A stretch of DNA of 64,000 nucleotides from Sphingomonas sp. 8AM (GTDB lineage Bacteria; Pseudomonadota; Alphaproteobacteria; Sphingomonadales; Sphingomonadaceae), in contig NZ_LR733844.1 of assembly GCF_902506455.1 (NCBI RefSeq), positions 846,415 to 910,414 of the forward strand, read 5' to 3'. The translations under genes were made by a program, and so were the position numbers. Each line of letters begins with the position of its first letter. Positions within the stretch are counted from its first letter, which is position 1. Below are positions 7,789 through 16,211 of this stretch, piece after piece. Under the pieces are notes generated by a model. It was not told where the DNA came from. It did no database searches and was given only the letters and a program-made list of their open reading frames with translations.

Positions 7789-8657
7789 GCCAGCTGCCCC
7801 AGCGCGCGGCGGACGCTCGCGTAGGCGGTCAACGCCGCCAGCGCGACGAACGCTATCGGCAGCACCAGCGCCGCCGCCCAGCCCGTCTGTCCGAGCGTCA
7901 TCCCGCCGAGCAGCTGCGCCCCGGTCCCGGCCCCGACCCGACCGAACAAGATGATCGCGGCCCACGCCAGCGGCGCGCCGATCGCCGCGGCCAGCGCCGT
8001 GTCACGCGCCATCCGGCGACAGAACAGCCCCGCGACCTGCCCGTCGGTGGCACCGAGCCGGTGCATGACCTCGATCGTAGTATGATGCGCGGCGAGCCCG
8101 GCATGGACCGTCAGCAGCACGATCGCCAAGCCGGTCGCGAGCACCAGCATCACGATCACCATCGCGAGCAGCGCCGTTGCGCGCAGCAGTGTATCGGTGC
8201 CGGCAAGCGCCGCGCCTTGCGCGTCGATCTGCGCGGCGGGATCGATCGGGGCCACGATCCGGCGAATGCGCGCCGCTGCGTCGACGCCCGGGGCCGTTGC
8301 CACGTCGATCAGGGCCGGCACCGGCAGGTCGTCCGCCCGCGCCGAGTCGCCCAGCCATGGTCCGAGCAGCCGCGCCAGCTCGGCACGTGGCACCGGTGCG
8401 ACGTGCGTCACACCCGATGCGTGTCGCAGCACGGCGACCACCTGCGCAGACAGCCGCTCGCGGGTTGCGGCATCGGGCGCGACGATCTGCACCGTCACCT
8501 GCCCGGTCAAGGCCGCGTCGAGCGCGCGGCTGGCGCCCGCGGTGGCGATCCCGCCGGCGGCCGCCAGCACCGCCAGAAAGATCATCACCGCCAGCACACC
8601 CGCCATCGTCCAGCCGTCACGCGCGGTATCGAGCAGGCGGGCGGTGGCGGCGGTCAT
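7785..8657 (-). CDS. ftsX: Cell division protein FtsX
   Basis: A 290-residue membrane partner of the FtsE ATPase. It has one N-terminal helix (about 17-42), a periplasmic domain of about 120 residues, then three C-terminal helices (about 160-185, 215-235 and 255-280), the standard FtsX layout. Between helices the segment TTIEVMHRLGATDGQVAGLF is the conserved cytoplasmic coupling region of this permease family. FtsEX signals to peptidoglycan hydrolases at the septum. The start overlaps the ftsE stop as ATGA. Sequence identity in FtsX is low between genera, so the call rests heavily on the ftsE neighbour and topology. Confidence 0.88.
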   Translation of the reverse strand: MTAATARLLDTARDGWTMAGVLAVMIFLAVLAAAGGIATAGASRALDAALTGQVTVQIVAPDAATRERLSAQVVAVLRHASGVTHVAPVPRAELARLLGPWLGDSARADDLPVPALIDVATAPGVDAAARIRRIVAPIDPAAQIDAQGAALAGTDTLLRATALLAMVIVMLVLATGLAIVLLTVHAGLAAHHTTIEVMHRLGATDGQVAGLFCRRMARDTALAAAIGAPLAWAAIILFGRVGAGTGAQLLGGMTLGQTGWAAALVLPIAFVALAALTAYASVRRALGQLA

Positions 8658-9361
8658 GCGCGCTCCCGGCGCGGGGGCACGCGCAAGCTGCCGGTCGGGT
8701 CGGTCAGCCGCCCACCGGCGATCCGCATCAGCTGCGCCGACGGCACACGCGAAAGCAGCTGCAGGTCGTGCGTGGCGACTACCACGGTCGTCCCGAGCTG
8801 GTTCAGCGAGGCGAACAGCTGGATCAGCCGGTCCGCCATCGCATCGTCGACGTTCCCGGTCGGCTCGTCAGCGAGCAGGATGTCGGGTCGCGCGACCACC
8901 GCGCGTGCGATCGCGACACGCTGCTGCTCGCCGCCCGACAGGACCTCGGGTCGGGCCTCGGCGCGATGCGCAAGTCCGACCCACGCCAGCATCTCGCCGA
9001 CCGCCTCCCGGATCTCGTCGTCGGGCTGCGCCGCGATGCGCAGCGGCAGCGCGATGTTGTCCGCCACCGACAGATGCGCGATCAACCGGAAATCCTGATA
9101 GACCATCCCGATCCGCCGGCGCAGCAGCGGCATGCCCCGACGCGGCGTGGCGGCGACATCGGTCCCGAACAGCCGGATCACCCCCCGGCTGGGACGCTGC
9201 GCCAGATGCAGCAGCCGCAGCAGCGAGGTCTTGCCCGCCCCGCTCGCGCCGGTCAGGAAATAAAAGGCGCCGGGGACGAACGAGAAGCTGACGTCGCGCA
9301 GGATCTCTTCGCCATGGCCATAGCGAAGCCCCACATTCTCGAACTGCACGATCGCCGCCAT
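8654..9361 (-). CDS. ftsE: Cell division ATP-binding protein FtsE
   Basis: A 235-residue ABC ATPase. Walker A GASGAGKT is at 38-45, the signature LSGGEQQRVAIARA at 141-154, and Walker B ILLADEPTGN at 161-170. The Q-loop (VYQD, 87-90) and the switch His (VATHD) are also present. With FtsX it forms the complex that couples septation to cell-wall hydrolysis. I started at MAAIVQFENVGLRYG; about 24 extra in-frame residues upstream carry no domain sequence. It is the first gene of the ftsE-ftsX-ydcF-plsC operon and diverges from the zinc-ribbon gene, so the 115-bp gap (9362-9476) should hold both promoters. Confidence 0.93.
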   Translation of the reverse strand: MAAIVQFENVGLRYGHGEEILRDVSFSFVPGAFYFLTGASGAGKTSLLRLLHLAQRPSRGVIRLFGTDVAATPRRGMPLLRRRIGMVYQDFRLIAHLSVADNIALPLRIAAQPDDEIREAVGEMLAWVGLAHRAEARPEVLSGGEQQRVAIARAVVARPDILLADEPTGNVDDAMADRLIQLFASLNQLGTTVVVATHDLQLLSRVPSAQLMRIAGGRLTDPTGSLRVPPRRERA

Positions 9362-9476
9362 CGTCCACCGCCTTTGCACGCGGCGCCCGATGGCTTCAAG
9401 CACGGCGACTCCTGCTTGCGTTGCTGGCCGCACGCGTGCTTAGATTCGGTTCGTTCGTCCTGCCGGTGCCGCGCCT

Positions 9477-10247
9477 ATGATCCTCGATTGTCCCGAATGT
9501 CGCGCCCGCTATCTGGTGGCGGACGATGCGATCGCGCCGCCGGGGCGCACGGTGCGCTGCGCCAATTGTAGCCATAGCTGGTATCAGGACGTCAGTTACG
9601 CCGACGAGCCGGAGGAGGCGGAAGCCGCCGACGCGTTCGTCGAGCCGGCGCCACCAGCCGCGCCCGTGCCGGTGCCGGCGGCTGCGCCGGTGTTCGCTGA
9701 CGCATCTCCGCCACCGCCGGCAGGCCTGCCGTTGCAGGTACCGCCGCCGGTCGTGGCGGAGCCGCGAGAGCCGGCGCGGTACGACGCGTTTGCGCATCGC
9801 CCGCCGTTTCGCGCCACGGCACGCGGCAGCGGCCGTATCCGAACGATCGCCAGCCTTGCCGCGGGACTGCTGATGCTCGCGGCAGTTGCGGTAATTCTGT
9901 GGACCACCGCGCCCGGGCTGGCGCAGCAGATCGGGCTGTCGATCGGGCCGGAGGAACTGCCGCTGCGCATCGCCGACAATCCGATCGAGCGCCGCAAGAT
10001 GGCGAACGGATCGGAGTTGTTCGCGGTCAGCGGGCGGATCACCAATCCGTCTGCCACCCGCCAGCGCATTCCCGACATCCGCGCCGACCTGCGCGATTCG
10101 CAGAACCGCATCGTCTTCAGCTGGACGATCACGCCGCAGCAGCGGACGCTGCTGCCCGGTGGCGCGATTGACTTCAACTCGGCGCAGGTCGACGTGCCGG
10201 CCAGCTCCAAGCGGCTTGATCTCAGCTTCGTCGGCGAGGCGAGCTGA
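9477..10247 (+). CDS. MJ0042-type zinc-ribbon membrane protein
   Basis: A 256-residue protein. The N terminus is an MJ0042 zinc ribbon: MILDCPECRARYLVADDAI, then VRCANCSHSW, giving the CxxC...CxxC set that binds one Zn. A Pro/Ala-rich linker (about 50-115) follows, then one membrane helix (LAAGLLMLAAVAVILWTT, about 123-140) and a periplasmic domain with LFAVSGRITNPS and FSWTITPQQRTLLPGG, which matches the DUF3426 fold. Alphaproteobacterial proteins of this build occur beside ftsEX. No enzymatic role is known. The ATG at 9477 is the first codon that yields the zinc ribbon. Confidence 0.85.
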   Translation: MILDCPECRARYLVADDAIAPPGRTVRCANCSHSWYQDVSYADEPEEAEAADAFVEPAPPAAPVPVPAAAPVFADASPPPPAGLPLQVPPPVVAEPREPARYDAFAHRPPFRATARGSGRIRTIASLAAGLLMLAAVAVILWTTAPGLAQQIGLSIGPEELPLRIADNPIERRKMANGSELFAVSGRITNPSATRQRIPDIRADLRDSQNRIVFSWTITPQQRTLLPGGAIDFNSAQVDVPASSKRLDLSFVGEAS

Positions 10248-10266
10248 GCGAAAATGAGAAAGGGCG

Positions 10267-10295
10267 TTGCCAGCCTCGATCGGCTTTGCTAGGGG
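10267..10295 (+). promoter_or_regulatory. Candidate promoter for tRNA-Leu
   Basis: TTGCCA at 10267-10272 and TAGGGG at 10290-10295 are separated by 17 bp, about 43 bp upstream of the tRNA 5' end. The -35 is close to consensus; the -10 is poor. Confidence 0.35.
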
Positions 10296-10338
10296 CGCTC
10301 GCCTACCAGACGCCGGGGCTGCCCGGTGGACAACACGT

Positions 10339-10425
10339 GCGGTCGTGGCGGAATTGGTAGACGCGCAACGTTGAGGTCGTTGTGTCCGAAAGGACGTGGA
10401 AGTTCGAGTCTTCTCGACCGCACCA
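10339..10425 (+). tRNA. tRNA-Leu (GAG)
   Basis: An 87-nt class II tRNA. The acceptor stem GCGGTCG pairs with CGACCGC, the D arm is tggcggaattggtagacgc, the anticodon loop is TTGAGGT (anticodon GAG), and there is a long variable arm. The T arm is GTTCGAGTC and CCA is encoded at 10423-10425. It reads CUC and CUU leucine codons. No copy of its 3' end was seen nearby, so there is no sign of a tRNA-targeted island. Confidence 0.96.
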
Positions 10426-10682
10426 GTTTTCCTGAGATCGCGAAAGAGCGTGGCGACGACGCGCCAGCCGATCTAGTCGCGCAGGCGGAACGCGCCTGCC
10501 GCAGCGCCGCGGAGCGCGTTGCCGCTTCCCCGAGAGCAGTGGCCACTTCTAACCGCTTTGTTTTACCTAATGCGAAGCGTCCACGCACACCACGATGCTC
10601 AAGACGGGTCACTTGATCGGCCCGATCCTGACAGCCTGAGGTTATGGTGGCAGCGACGATATCGCGCGGCGTAAGGTGAGCG

Positions 10683-11000
10683 ATGCCACCTTGGAAGCAA
10701 TACAACGACACCGCACCCGGTGCGCAGCCGGGCAACGCGCTGGCTTTGACGCTCACCTCGCCGGATGGTTCACAGCGCTTGGTAAGGTTTGATGGCGTAG
10801 AAGGAGACTATGTAGTCGACCCCGAATTGTTGATTATGGACGGCGCCAGCAGTCGGGAACAGGCATTACGCCAATCGGGCGTTCTGGAAGAGGTACTCGC
10901 CGCCGATGATCCGGCGCGCCTTGCCGAGCTGGAGCGATCCGCGACGCCAAGGGGTGAAGACAAGCACCCCGATGCGCATACTTTAGCAACCAAGCAGTGA
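10683..11000 (+). CDS. Hypothetical protein, 105 residues
   Basis: I do not recognise this gene. The frame encodes a small acidic, probably soluble protein with no signal peptide, membrane segment or Cys pair. It has LTLTSPDGSQRLVRFDGVEG (a beta-rich start), then a helical part with REQALRQSGVLEEVLAADD and a charged tail. It lies 257 bp after tRNA-Leu and 84 bp before the PBP1A gene, on the same strand. The stretch 10430-11040, including the gene-free 10426-10682, looks less GC-rich than its flanks, which could mean recent acquisition. An upstream taaggtgagcg sequence gives a modest ribosome-binding site. A spurious frame is possible. Confidence 0.5.
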   Translation: MPPWKQYNDTAPGAQPGNALALTLTSPDGSQRLVRFDGVEGDYVVDPELLIMDGASSREQALRQSGVLEEVLAADDPARLAELERSATPRGEDKHPDAHTLATKQ

Positions 11001-11084
11001 TGACGGGCAACCGCGCTCAGGGGCGCCTGCCGCCAAATATCTTGTTCACCCCCGCTCAAGCCGCTATCCGCCACGGGGCTGACT

Positions 11085-13244
11085 ATGGCCCGCGCCCGTA
11101 CCTCCCGCTCCGCTTCGTCCAAGTCCCGCTCGCCGTGGCGGCGCCGGACTGGGCTTGCCGTCAAACTCGCGCTCGGTGCGATCGTGCTGGCGTTCGCCGC
11201 GCTGCTCACCGCCGTCTATATCGCGCGTTCGCAGCTCCCCAGCTTCGAATCGCTGAAATCGTCGCCCAACGGGCAGATGATCCGCGTCCATGCCGCCGAC
11301 GGCTCGGTGCTGGTGTCGCTCGGACCGAGTTATGGCGAGTGGCTGGCCTACGACCGCATTCCTGCGGTGATGCGCGACGCGACGATCGCGGTCGAGGACC
11401 GGCGCTTCGACAGCCATGTCGGCGTCGATCCGGTGGGGATCGCGCGCTCGCTGTACGTCAATTACGAGCGCGGGCGGCGCGTGCAGGGCGCCTCGACGAT
11501 CACCCAGCAGCTCGCGCGCAACATCTTCCTGAACAATCAGAAGAAGTTCGGGCGCAAATTCCGCGAGGGCATCCTCGCGCTCGCGCTGGAGCGAAAATTC
11601 TCCAAGGAGCAGATCCTCGAGCTGTACCTCAACAAGGTCTATTACGGGGGCGGCGCGTACGGGATCGACGCGGCGAGCCGTAAATTCTTCGGCCATGGCG
11701 CGGATCATCTGAGCCTGCCCGAAGCGGCGGTGATCGCCGGTCTCGTGAAGGCGCCGTCGAATTACTCCCCTACCGCCGACGCGCAGGCCGCGGTCGGACG
11801 CGCCGGAGTCGTCATCCAGCAGATGGTGCGCAACGGCTTCATCTCGGTCGATCAGGCGCGCGAGGCGAACGACGTCGGGGTGAAGCTCGCCCCCGCGCCG
11901 CGCCAGAACAGCGTGCGCTATTTCACCGACTGGGCGCTGCCGCAGCTCGACCTGCTGATCGATGAGACTGAAAAGCCGCTGGAAGTCTGGACGACTCTCG
12001 ACCCCGCGATGCAGCGCGACGCCGATGCGGCGGTGCGTGCCAACGTCCCCAAGGGGGCGCAGGGGGCGTTGGTGTCGATCGACCGTGACGGCTCGGTGCG
12101 CGCGATGGTCGGAGGGACCGATTACGTCAGCTCGATCTACAATCGCGCGACGCAGGCGCAGCGCCAGCCGGGCTCGTCGTTCAAGCTGTTCGTCTATCTC
12201 GCTGCGCTGGAGGCGGGCAAGACGCCGGAGGACCGTGAGGTCGATGAGCCGGTGACGATCGACGGCTGGAGCCCGCGCAACGATTCGCGGCGGTTCTCGG
12301 GCAGCGTCACGCTGCGCACCGCCTTCGCCTATTCACTCAACACGATCGCCGCCAAACTGGGTCAGGCGGTCGGCTTCCAGACCGTCGCCGATATGGCGCG
12401 GCGCTTCGGGATCAGCACGCCGGTCAACACCCATCCGTCGATGGTGCTCGGCACATCCGACGTGCGGCTGATCGACATGACGCGCGCCTTCGCCAGCGTC
12501 GGCAACAAGGGGGTGGCGATCACGCCGTTCGGGATCACCCGCGTCACCGCCGACGGTGAGGAAATCTACCGCCACGAGGTCGATCGCAGCCAGGTGCTGG
12601 TCGCACCGAACGTCGCCGCGGAAATGACCGACCTGCTGCAGACCGCGGTCAACACCGGGACCGGGCGCGCGGCGCAGATCGGACGGCCGGTGGCGGGCAA
12701 GACCGGGACGACGACCAGCAGCAAGGACGGCTGGTTCCTCGGCTTCTCCTCAGGGCTGACCACCGGTGTATGGATGGGCCGCGACGATGCCCGCCCGATC
12801 GCCGGCTTGCACGGCGGCACCGCTCCCGCGCGCGCGTTCCGCGAGTTCATGGTCAAGGCGGTCGCCAAGCGGCCAATCGAGCAGTTCGAAACCGCGGTGA
12901 CGCTGCCGGAAGCACAGCTCGAGCCCGACGCGGAAAGCTATTACGGTTCACCCGACAACGCCACCTATGGCGACGACGCCGGCTATGGCCCCGACACGGC
13001 GCCCGCGCCCGAGCAGGGAACCGTGTTCGGCCCGGAGCGTCCGGTGGTACAGCCCCTGCCCCCGCAGGGTGAAGAATCGCAGCCACAACAACCGCGGCCC
13101 GACGAGCGGCTCGATCAGGAATGGCTGGACCGCGTGACCGGTCAGCCGCGGCGCGATGCGGTGCGGACTCCCCCGACGGCGCGCGGTGCACCGCCGGCGC
13201 GCCCGCCGGTCGCGGCTCAGCCGGGCGAGCGGCCGAACCAGTGA
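11085..13244 (+). CDS. Penicillin-binding protein 1A family (bifunctional)
   Basis: A 719-residue class A PBP that polymerises and cross-links peptidoglycan in the periplasm. It has a basic cytoplasmic N terminus and one membrane helix (about 25-46). The GT51 domain contains EDRRFDSHVGVD (104-115, catalytic Glu104) and GASTITQQLARN (135-146). The transpeptidase domain has SSFK (Ser364), SLN (417-419) and KTG (539-541). A Pro/Gln/Glu-rich tail of about 130 residues follows and is probably disordered. It is shorter than classical PBP1A (about 800-850 residues) and lacks its OB-fold insertion, as do many sphingomonad paralogues. Its 3' end overlaps the convergent YgjP-like gene by 28 bp. Confidence 0.93.
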   Translation: MARARTSRSASSKSRSPWRRRTGLAVKLALGAIVLAFAALLTAVYIARSQLPSFESLKSSPNGQMIRVHAADGSVLVSLGPSYGEWLAYDRIPAVMRDATIAVEDRRFDSHVGVDPVGIARSLYVNYERGRRVQGASTITQQLARNIFLNNQKKFGRKFREGILALALERKFSKEQILELYLNKVYYGGGAYGIDAASRKFFGHGADHLSLPEAAVIAGLVKAPSNYSPTADAQAAVGRAGVVIQQMVRNGFISVDQAREANDVGVKLAPAPRQNSVRYFTDWALPQLDLLIDETEKPLEVWTTLDPAMQRDADAAVRANVPKGAQGALVSIDRDGSVRAMVGGTDYVSSIYNRATQAQRQPGSSFKLFVYLAALEAGKTPEDREVDEPVTIDGWSPRNDSRRFSGSVTLRTAFAYSLNTIAAKLGQAVGFQTVADMARRFGISTPVNTHPSMVLGTSDVRLIDMTRAFASVGNKGVAITPFGITRVTADGEEIYRHEVDRSQVLVAPNVAAEMTDLLQTAVNTGTGRAAQIGRPVAGKTGTTTSSKDGWFLGFSSGLTTGVWMGRDDARPIAGLHGGTAPARAFREFMVKAVAKRPIEQFETAVTLPEAQLEPDAESYYGSPDNATYGDDAGYGPDTAPAPEQGTVFGPERPVVQPLPPQGEESQPQQPRPDERLDQEWLDRVTGQPRRDAVRTPPTARGAPPARPPVAAQPGERPNQ

Positions 13245-13894
13245 AGCGCGGCGCCGTTCGCACGTAGCCACGCGCGCTCGGCCGACGGGTCGCAACCATA
13301 CAGGTCGGCGACCAGCGCATGGAACGCCGGGGCGTGATTCATGTGGACGCGATGCGCGACCTCGTGCGCCGCGGTCGCGCGCCGCACCTCGGGCGGGGCG
13401 AGCACCAGCCGCCAGCTGTAGCGGATGGCGCCATGATGCGCGCAGCTTCCCCAGCGTCCGCGCGGATCGCCGATCGTCACCCCGCTGACCGTCACCCCCG
13501 CGCGTGCGGCATAGAAAGCGGTATCCTGCTCCAACAGCGTCAGCGCGCGGCGGCGAAGCCACAGCTCGATGCGCCGTGGTACGCTCTCGACCGGTCCACC
13601 GAGCACCAGCCACCCGGCGTCGACTGACGGCGTGCGCGGTGCATCGGCGCGCCAGTCGATCGTCAACAGCTGCCCGTCGACGGGCAGCGTCGCACCGTGG
13701 ACGAACGGTCGCGCACCGGGCAGCCGCTCGCGCTGCTGCGCGATCCATGCCGACTGCGCGCGCGCCCATGCCAGCGCCTTCGCTAGCGAGGCGCGCGGCG
13801 GCAGCGTCAGCCGTGCCTGCCCGCTGACCGGGTCGAACGACAACCGGGTGCGGCGCGCGCGCGGATTGCGCACCACCGCAATGTCGTCACTCAC
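13217..13894 (-). CDS. YgjP-like M48-type metallopeptidase (DUF45)
   Basis: A 225-residue protein of the YgjP/DUF45 family. The zinc site is visible: AAHEVAHRVHMNHAPAFH gives HExxH plus a third His downstream (NHAPAFH), and WGSC (RWGSCAHHG) is the other family hallmark. No signal peptide is seen, so it is probably cytoplasmic. Substrates are unknown. The GTG at 13894 overlaps the upstream YcgN stop as GTGA; longer frames run into YcgN sequence out of frame. It ends inside the PBP1A 3' end on the opposite strand (28-bp convergent overlap). Confidence 0.85.
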   Translation of the reverse strand: MSDDIAVVRNPRARRTRLSFDPVSGQARLTLPPRASLAKALAWARAQSAWIAQQRERLPGARPFVHGATLPVDGQLLTIDWRADAPRTPSVDAGWLVLGGPVESVPRRIELWLRRRALTLLEQDTAFYAARAGVTVSGVTIGDPRGRWGSCAHHGAIRYSWRLVLAPPEVRRATAAHEVAHRVHMNHAPAFHALVADLYGCDPSAERAWLRANGAALHWFGRSPG

Positions 13895-14334
13895 AATTCG
13901 CGGTCGACGATGTGCAATTCGAGCTCGCCCGCGTCGTCCTCGCTGACCGTCCAGCCGCGCACCGACTGGCCCGCGCGGTGCACCGCTTCGCGATCGCCCG
14001 AAACGAGATAATGCCAGTCCGGCAACGCCTCGCCGGCGGCGCGCAGGCGATAGGCACAGGTCGACGGCAGCCAGTCGATCGCATGGACGTTGCCCATCGT
14101 CAGCCGCACGCATTCGCTGACATAGGCGCGGCGATGGCGGTAGTTGGAGCATTGCCCGCTGCGCCGGTCGAGGAGCCGGCAGGCGACGTTGGTCGCGACC
14201 AGTTCGCCGGTTTCCTCATCCTCCAGTTTATGAAGGCAGCATTTGCCGCAACCGTCGCACAATGCCTCCCATTGCGCGCGATCAAGCTTATCGAGCGGCG
14301 TGGTTTCCCAGAAGCGACCCGTCAACGCGCCCAC
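13891..14334 (-). CDS. YcgN family cysteine cluster protein (UPF0260)
   Basis: A 147-residue protein with the CxxCxxCC-type cluster CDGCGKCC near residue 26, then NVACRLLD, SGQCSNYRHR and SECVRLT, and PSTCAYRL. This Cys pattern defines the YkgJ/YcgN zinc- or iron-binding family of unknown function. It overlaps the SCO gene upstream by 13 bp and is coupled to the YgjP-like gene downstream, making a three-gene minus-strand operon. Confidence 0.9.
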   Translation of the reverse strand: MGALTGRFWETTPLDKLDRAQWEALCDGCGKCCLHKLEDEETGELVATNVACRLLDRRSGQCSNYRHRRAYVSECVRLTMGNVHAIDWLPSTCAYRLRAAGEALPDWHYLVSGDREAVHRAGQSVRGWTVSEDDAGELELHIVDREL

Positions 14335-14909
14335 TTCTTCACCTCCGTAACAATGGCGGCGGGCGGACCCTCGGGCAGCAGCGCGAGCGGTTTACCGTCG
14401 GGATCGAAAAGGTAGATCTGGCGGCTGTGATCCATCAGATAGCCGCCGCTCGTCCCCGCGCCACGCGCGAAATAGATGCCATATTCCTTCGCAACCTTCG
14501 CGATCTGTTCGGGCGTGCCGGTCAGCCCGACGAGACGCGGGTGGAAGGCGGTGACAAAGCGCTTGAGCGCGGCCGGCGTATCCCGTGCCGGATCGACGGT
14601 GATGAAGATTGGCGCGATCCGCTTGCCCAGCGTCGGATCGTCGCGCTCGATCGTCTTGAGCGCGGCGGCGATGTTCTGGACGTCGGTCGGGCAGACGTCG
14701 GGGCAGAAGGTGTAGCCGAAATAGACGATGCGATACTGCCCGGCGAAATCGCGATCCGTGACGGTGCGTCCGTCCTGATCGGTAAGCGTAAAGGCGCCGC
14801 CGATCCGCGCGCCGGCCAGCGGCGGCGTGCCCGCAGGCTCCTCCGCACATCCCGATAGGGGCCCGGCGAGCAGCAGCGCGAGCGTGGCGGCGAAACAGCG
14901 CATGTTCAT
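14322..14909 (-). CDS. SCO1/SenC family copper chaperone
   Basis: A 195-residue SCO family protein that delivers copper to, or keeps reduced, the CuA site of cytochrome c oxidase. It starts with a lipoprotein-like signal (LLAGPLSGC, lipidated Cys near 21) and has a thioredoxin fold: GGAFTLTDQDGRTVTDRDF, then the copper motif FCPDVCPT (CxxxC, about 73-77), VDPARDTP, and the distal His in YLMDHSRQIYL. All three copper ligands are present. An internal ATG two codons in is an equally good start. It is divergent from the ankyrin gene across 66 bp. Confidence 0.92.
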   Translation of the reverse strand: MNMRCFAATLALLLAGPLSGCAEEPAGTPPLAGARIGGAFTLTDQDGRTVTDRDFAGQYRIVYFGYTFCPDVCPTDVQNIAAALKTIERDDPTLGKRIAPIFITVDPARDTPAALKRFVTAFHPRLVGLTGTPEQIAKVAKEYGIYFARGAGTSGGYLMDHSRQIYLFDPDGKPLALLPEGPPAAIVTEVKKWAR

Positions 14910-14975
14910 GGCGAGGGCTGATGTGATGGGTTATAGGCGGCGGCGCAACCCTCAGCTCTCGCGAGAACCGACCAG

Positions 14976-15581
14976 ATGCTCCGCCGTTCGCTTATTCCCA
15001 TCGCACTGCTCGCCGCGCTGCCGATCGTCCCCCTGCCCGCAGCCGCGCAGCAGCAGTCGCAGAGCTACAAGTTTCTCGAGGCGGTGCGGAAGGGTGACGG
15101 CAATGCCGTGATCGGGATGCTCGACCAGCCCGGCCAGACGATCGTCAACGCGCGCGACATTACCACCGGTGAAGGGGCGATCCATATCGTCGTGAAGCGC
15201 GGCGATGCAGCATACCTGCGCTATCTGCTCGCCAAGGGCGCTGACGCGAACCTGCGCGACGGGCAGGGCGATACTGCGATGCTGCTGGCGGTACAGGCCA
15301 GCCAACCCGAGCTGATCCAGATCCTCGCGGCGTCCAAGGCGAACCCCAACCTTGGCAATAATGGCGGTGAGACGCCGCTGATCCGCGCGGTGCAGCGCCG
15401 CGACCTGTCGCTGGTCCGCGCCGTGCTGGCGGCGGGCGGCAACCCTGACCAGACCGACAATGTGGCGGGCATGTCAGCGCGCGACTATGCGAAGCGGGAT
15501 ACGCGCTCGACGGTGATCCTGAAAATCCTCGAGGAATCCCCCGCCAAGCCGCAGCGCTCGGTGGCGGGGCCAAAGTTCTGA
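14976..15581 (+). CDS. Secreted ankyrin-repeat protein
   Basis: A 201-residue protein with a signal peptide (PIVPLPAAAQQ, cleavage near residue 25), then about four ankyrin repeats between residues 30 and 175. Repeat cores are readable as GEGAIHIVVKRGDAAYLRYLLAKGADAN, then GDTAMLLAVQASQPELIQILAASKANPN and GETPLIRAVQRRDLSLVRAVLAAGGNPD. Secretion plus ankyrin repeats indicates a periplasmic protein-protein interaction module. The partner is not evident, and neighbours (SCO and MmcB genes) are on the opposite strand. Confidence 0.85.
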   Translation: MLRRSLIPIALLAALPIVPLPAAAQQQSQSYKFLEAVRKGDGNAVIGMLDQPGQTIVNARDITTGEGAIHIVVKRGDAAYLRYLLAKGADANLRDGQGDTAMLLAVQASQPELIQILAASKANPNLGNNGGETPLIRAVQRRDLSLVRAVLAAGGNPDQTDNVAGMSARDYAKRDTRSTVILKILEESPAKPQRSVAGPKF

Positions 15582-15655
15582 GCGTCCTGAAGTCCCGGAG
15601 TGGACCCATGCGGTGAGGGTGAGGGACCAGATCAAAGTTCGGGTTCAGGCCGAGC

Positions 15656-16147
15656 CTATTGCCCGCTGACCGCATCCGGATCGTGCGCGGCGATGACGCG
15701 CCGCGCTGCACGCCGCGCAAACGCGAGCGTGCAGCGCTTACGTGTCGCGGCGGGTAGCGGATCGGTCCGGGCCTCGCGGATGATCGCAGCGTCATAGCGA
15801 TCGGCGACGATCAGCCCGGTCCGCTCGGGCAGGAACGCTTCCCCGGCGATCGGCGACGTGTCGAATCCGGCCGGAACCGCCCAATAAAATCGGTCGCAAT
15901 GGGCGAGATAATCCTGCCACTTGCCGTCGCCGAGCAGATCGGCGCGCGACACTTTGATCTCCACGATCACCAGCTGCCCGCGTGGATCAACCGCCATCAG
16001 GTCGGCACGGCGCCCGCCGTCCAGCGGCACTTCGGCGATGGCGGTAAGATCGTGCCGCAACAGCATCCGTGTCACGCCACGCGCGACGTCAAGCGCACAG
16101 AGCGCGGCGGTTTCATCCTGGTGGCAGGTGTCGGGCGGCGTCAGCAT
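15656..16147 (-). CDS. mmcB: MmcB family DNA repair protein
   Basis: A 163-residue protein of the MmcB family (DUF1052), which takes part in the DNA-damage response of Caulobacter. It has a PD-(D/E)XK nuclease-like core: GGRRADLMAVD (Asp49), then LVIVEIKVSRADLLGDGKW, with Glu63 and Lys65 as the ExK pair, and WQDYLAHCDRFYWAVP. An in-frame GTG at 16153 is a possible earlier start. MmcB is largely restricted to alphaproteobacteria, which supports the host assignment. It ends 75 bp from the convergent ankyrin gene. Confidence 0.88.
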   Translation of the reverse strand: MLTPPDTCHQDETAALCALDVARGVTRMLLRHDLTAIAEVPLDGGRRADLMAVDPRGQLVIVEIKVSRADLLGDGKWQDYLAHCDRFYWAVPAGFDTSPIAGEAFLPERTGLIVADRYDAAIIREARTDPLPAATRKRCTLAFARRAARRVIAAHDPDAVSGQ

Positions 16148-16211
16148 GGCCACCCGATTAGAACATCATGCGAACGAAAGCCAAGCCCGGTTCGCCGATG
16201 CCGGATCGCGA

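Noticed and set aside
10289..10756. A 155-codon minus-strand frame across tRNA-Leu
   Set aside because: It reads the tRNA backwards (SRRLELPRPFGHND) and has no family content; a well-known artefact.
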